The notes under the pieces were generated by a model. That model saw only the letters and a list, made by a program, of their open reading frames with translations. It did not search any database and was not told the DNA's origin. Shown piece after piece: positions 12,731-12,903 of a stretch of 12,903 nt of DNA (position 1 is its first letter; every line of letters starts with the position of its first letter). The translations under genes were made by a program, and so were the position numbers. Source of the stretch: Acidimicrobiia bacterium (GTDB taxonomy: Bacteria; Actinomycetota; Acidimicrobiia; Spongiisociales; SHLN01); NCBI GenBank assembly GCA_004283105.1, contig SHLN01000049.1, positions 1-12,903 on the forward strand, read 5' to 3'.

Positions 12731-12903
12731 TCCGGTCTTCCTTCCCACAGGTTTTTCATGATGGGTCCGATGGCCCTGGGCGGGGAGACTAACGGCCCGA
12801 GGTGCTCGCGCCCAATCATCCGTACCCTTGCTCCGACGGTCGATCGACCCCTCAGTTTTGGGGACTAGCGTGGCAGGGAAGGAACACGAAAGGATGGGTG
12901 GGA
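12731..12903 (-). promoter_or_regulatory. Upstream region and promoter of the respiratory operon
   Basis: Non-coding region of 173 bases to the window edge. On the minus strand TTGGGC (12810-12815) and TAGTCT (12786-12791) are 18 bases apart and form a plausible sigma-70-like promoter, giving a leader of about 47 bases before cbaD. The same TAGTCT hexamer serves as the -10 before the ABC operon. A perfect palindrome lies upstream at 12838-12849. At the right edge an ATG at 12894 on the plus strand might begin a divergent gene, but only three codons are visible. Confidence 0.5.
12838..12849. repeat. Perfect palindrome GGTCGATCGACC, possible operator
   Basis: A 12-base perfect inverted repeat about 23 bases upstream of the proposed -35 of the respiratory operon. 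The position suits an activator site, or a shared operator if a divergent gene starts near 12894. The binding protein is unknown; short palindromes may be chance. Confidence 0.35.

Noticed and set aside
12894..12903. Possible start of a plus-strand gene (ATG at 12894)
   Set aside because: A purine-rich stretch and a TAGCGT box (12866-12871) precede it, but only three codons are in the window, too few to support a gene.

Overview
The window is high-GC DNA, densely packed with genes, and uses many GTG starts and 4-base start/stop overlaps. Several starts have no Shine-Dalgarno (SD) sequence but sit just behind a TANNNT -10 box, as in leaderless genes. Together with a Thermus-like ba3-type oxidase next to SCO/PCuAC copper genes, this suggests an aerobic, probably uncultured actinomycete (perhaps Acidimicrobiia-like). 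That placement is an inference; there is no rRNA or other marker in the window. I see no tRNA, rRNA, CRISPR array, insertion sequence or phage gene.

Layout. (1) 1-827 (+): C-terminal part of an FbpB-type iron ABC permease, cut by the window edge. (2) 867-2642 (-): copper-delivery operon of two SCO proteins followed by a PCuAC-type lipoprotein chaperone. (3) 2643-3074 (+): membrane-anchored protein of unknown function whose start codon abuts that of the divergent SCO gene. (4) 3084-3686 (-): small basic coiled-coil protein and a single-RRM RNA-binding protein with a structured leader. (5) 3883-6793 (-): ABC exporter-like operon of two different FtsX-type permeases and one ATPase. (6) 6856-7488 (+): SAM methyltransferase, and 7492-7653 (-) a 53-residue acidic protein. 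(7) 7709-12730 (-): five-gene respiratory operon. (8) 12731-12903: promoter region of that operon.

The respiratory operon is the centrepiece. It encodes, in order of transcription, a 48-residue CbaD-like subunit IIa, a CuA subunit II, a B-family (ba3-type) heme-copper oxidase subunit I, a 763-residue fusion protein and a lipoprotein cytochrome c. The fusion joins a bis-heme cytochrome b membrane domain, two 4Fe-4S clusters, an MvhD/FlpD-like cysteine domain, a further membrane helix, an extracytoplasmic domain and a cytochrome c domain. Predicted topology puts the Fe-S parts inside and the cytochrome c outside. There is no Rieske protein in the operon, so this may be a non-canonical electron-input module wired to the oxidase: cytosolic donor or menaquinol, then hemes b, then cytochrome c, then CuA. 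The route and donor are hypotheses.

The copper operon nearby carries the usual factors for assembling the CuA and CuB sites and probably serves this oxidase.
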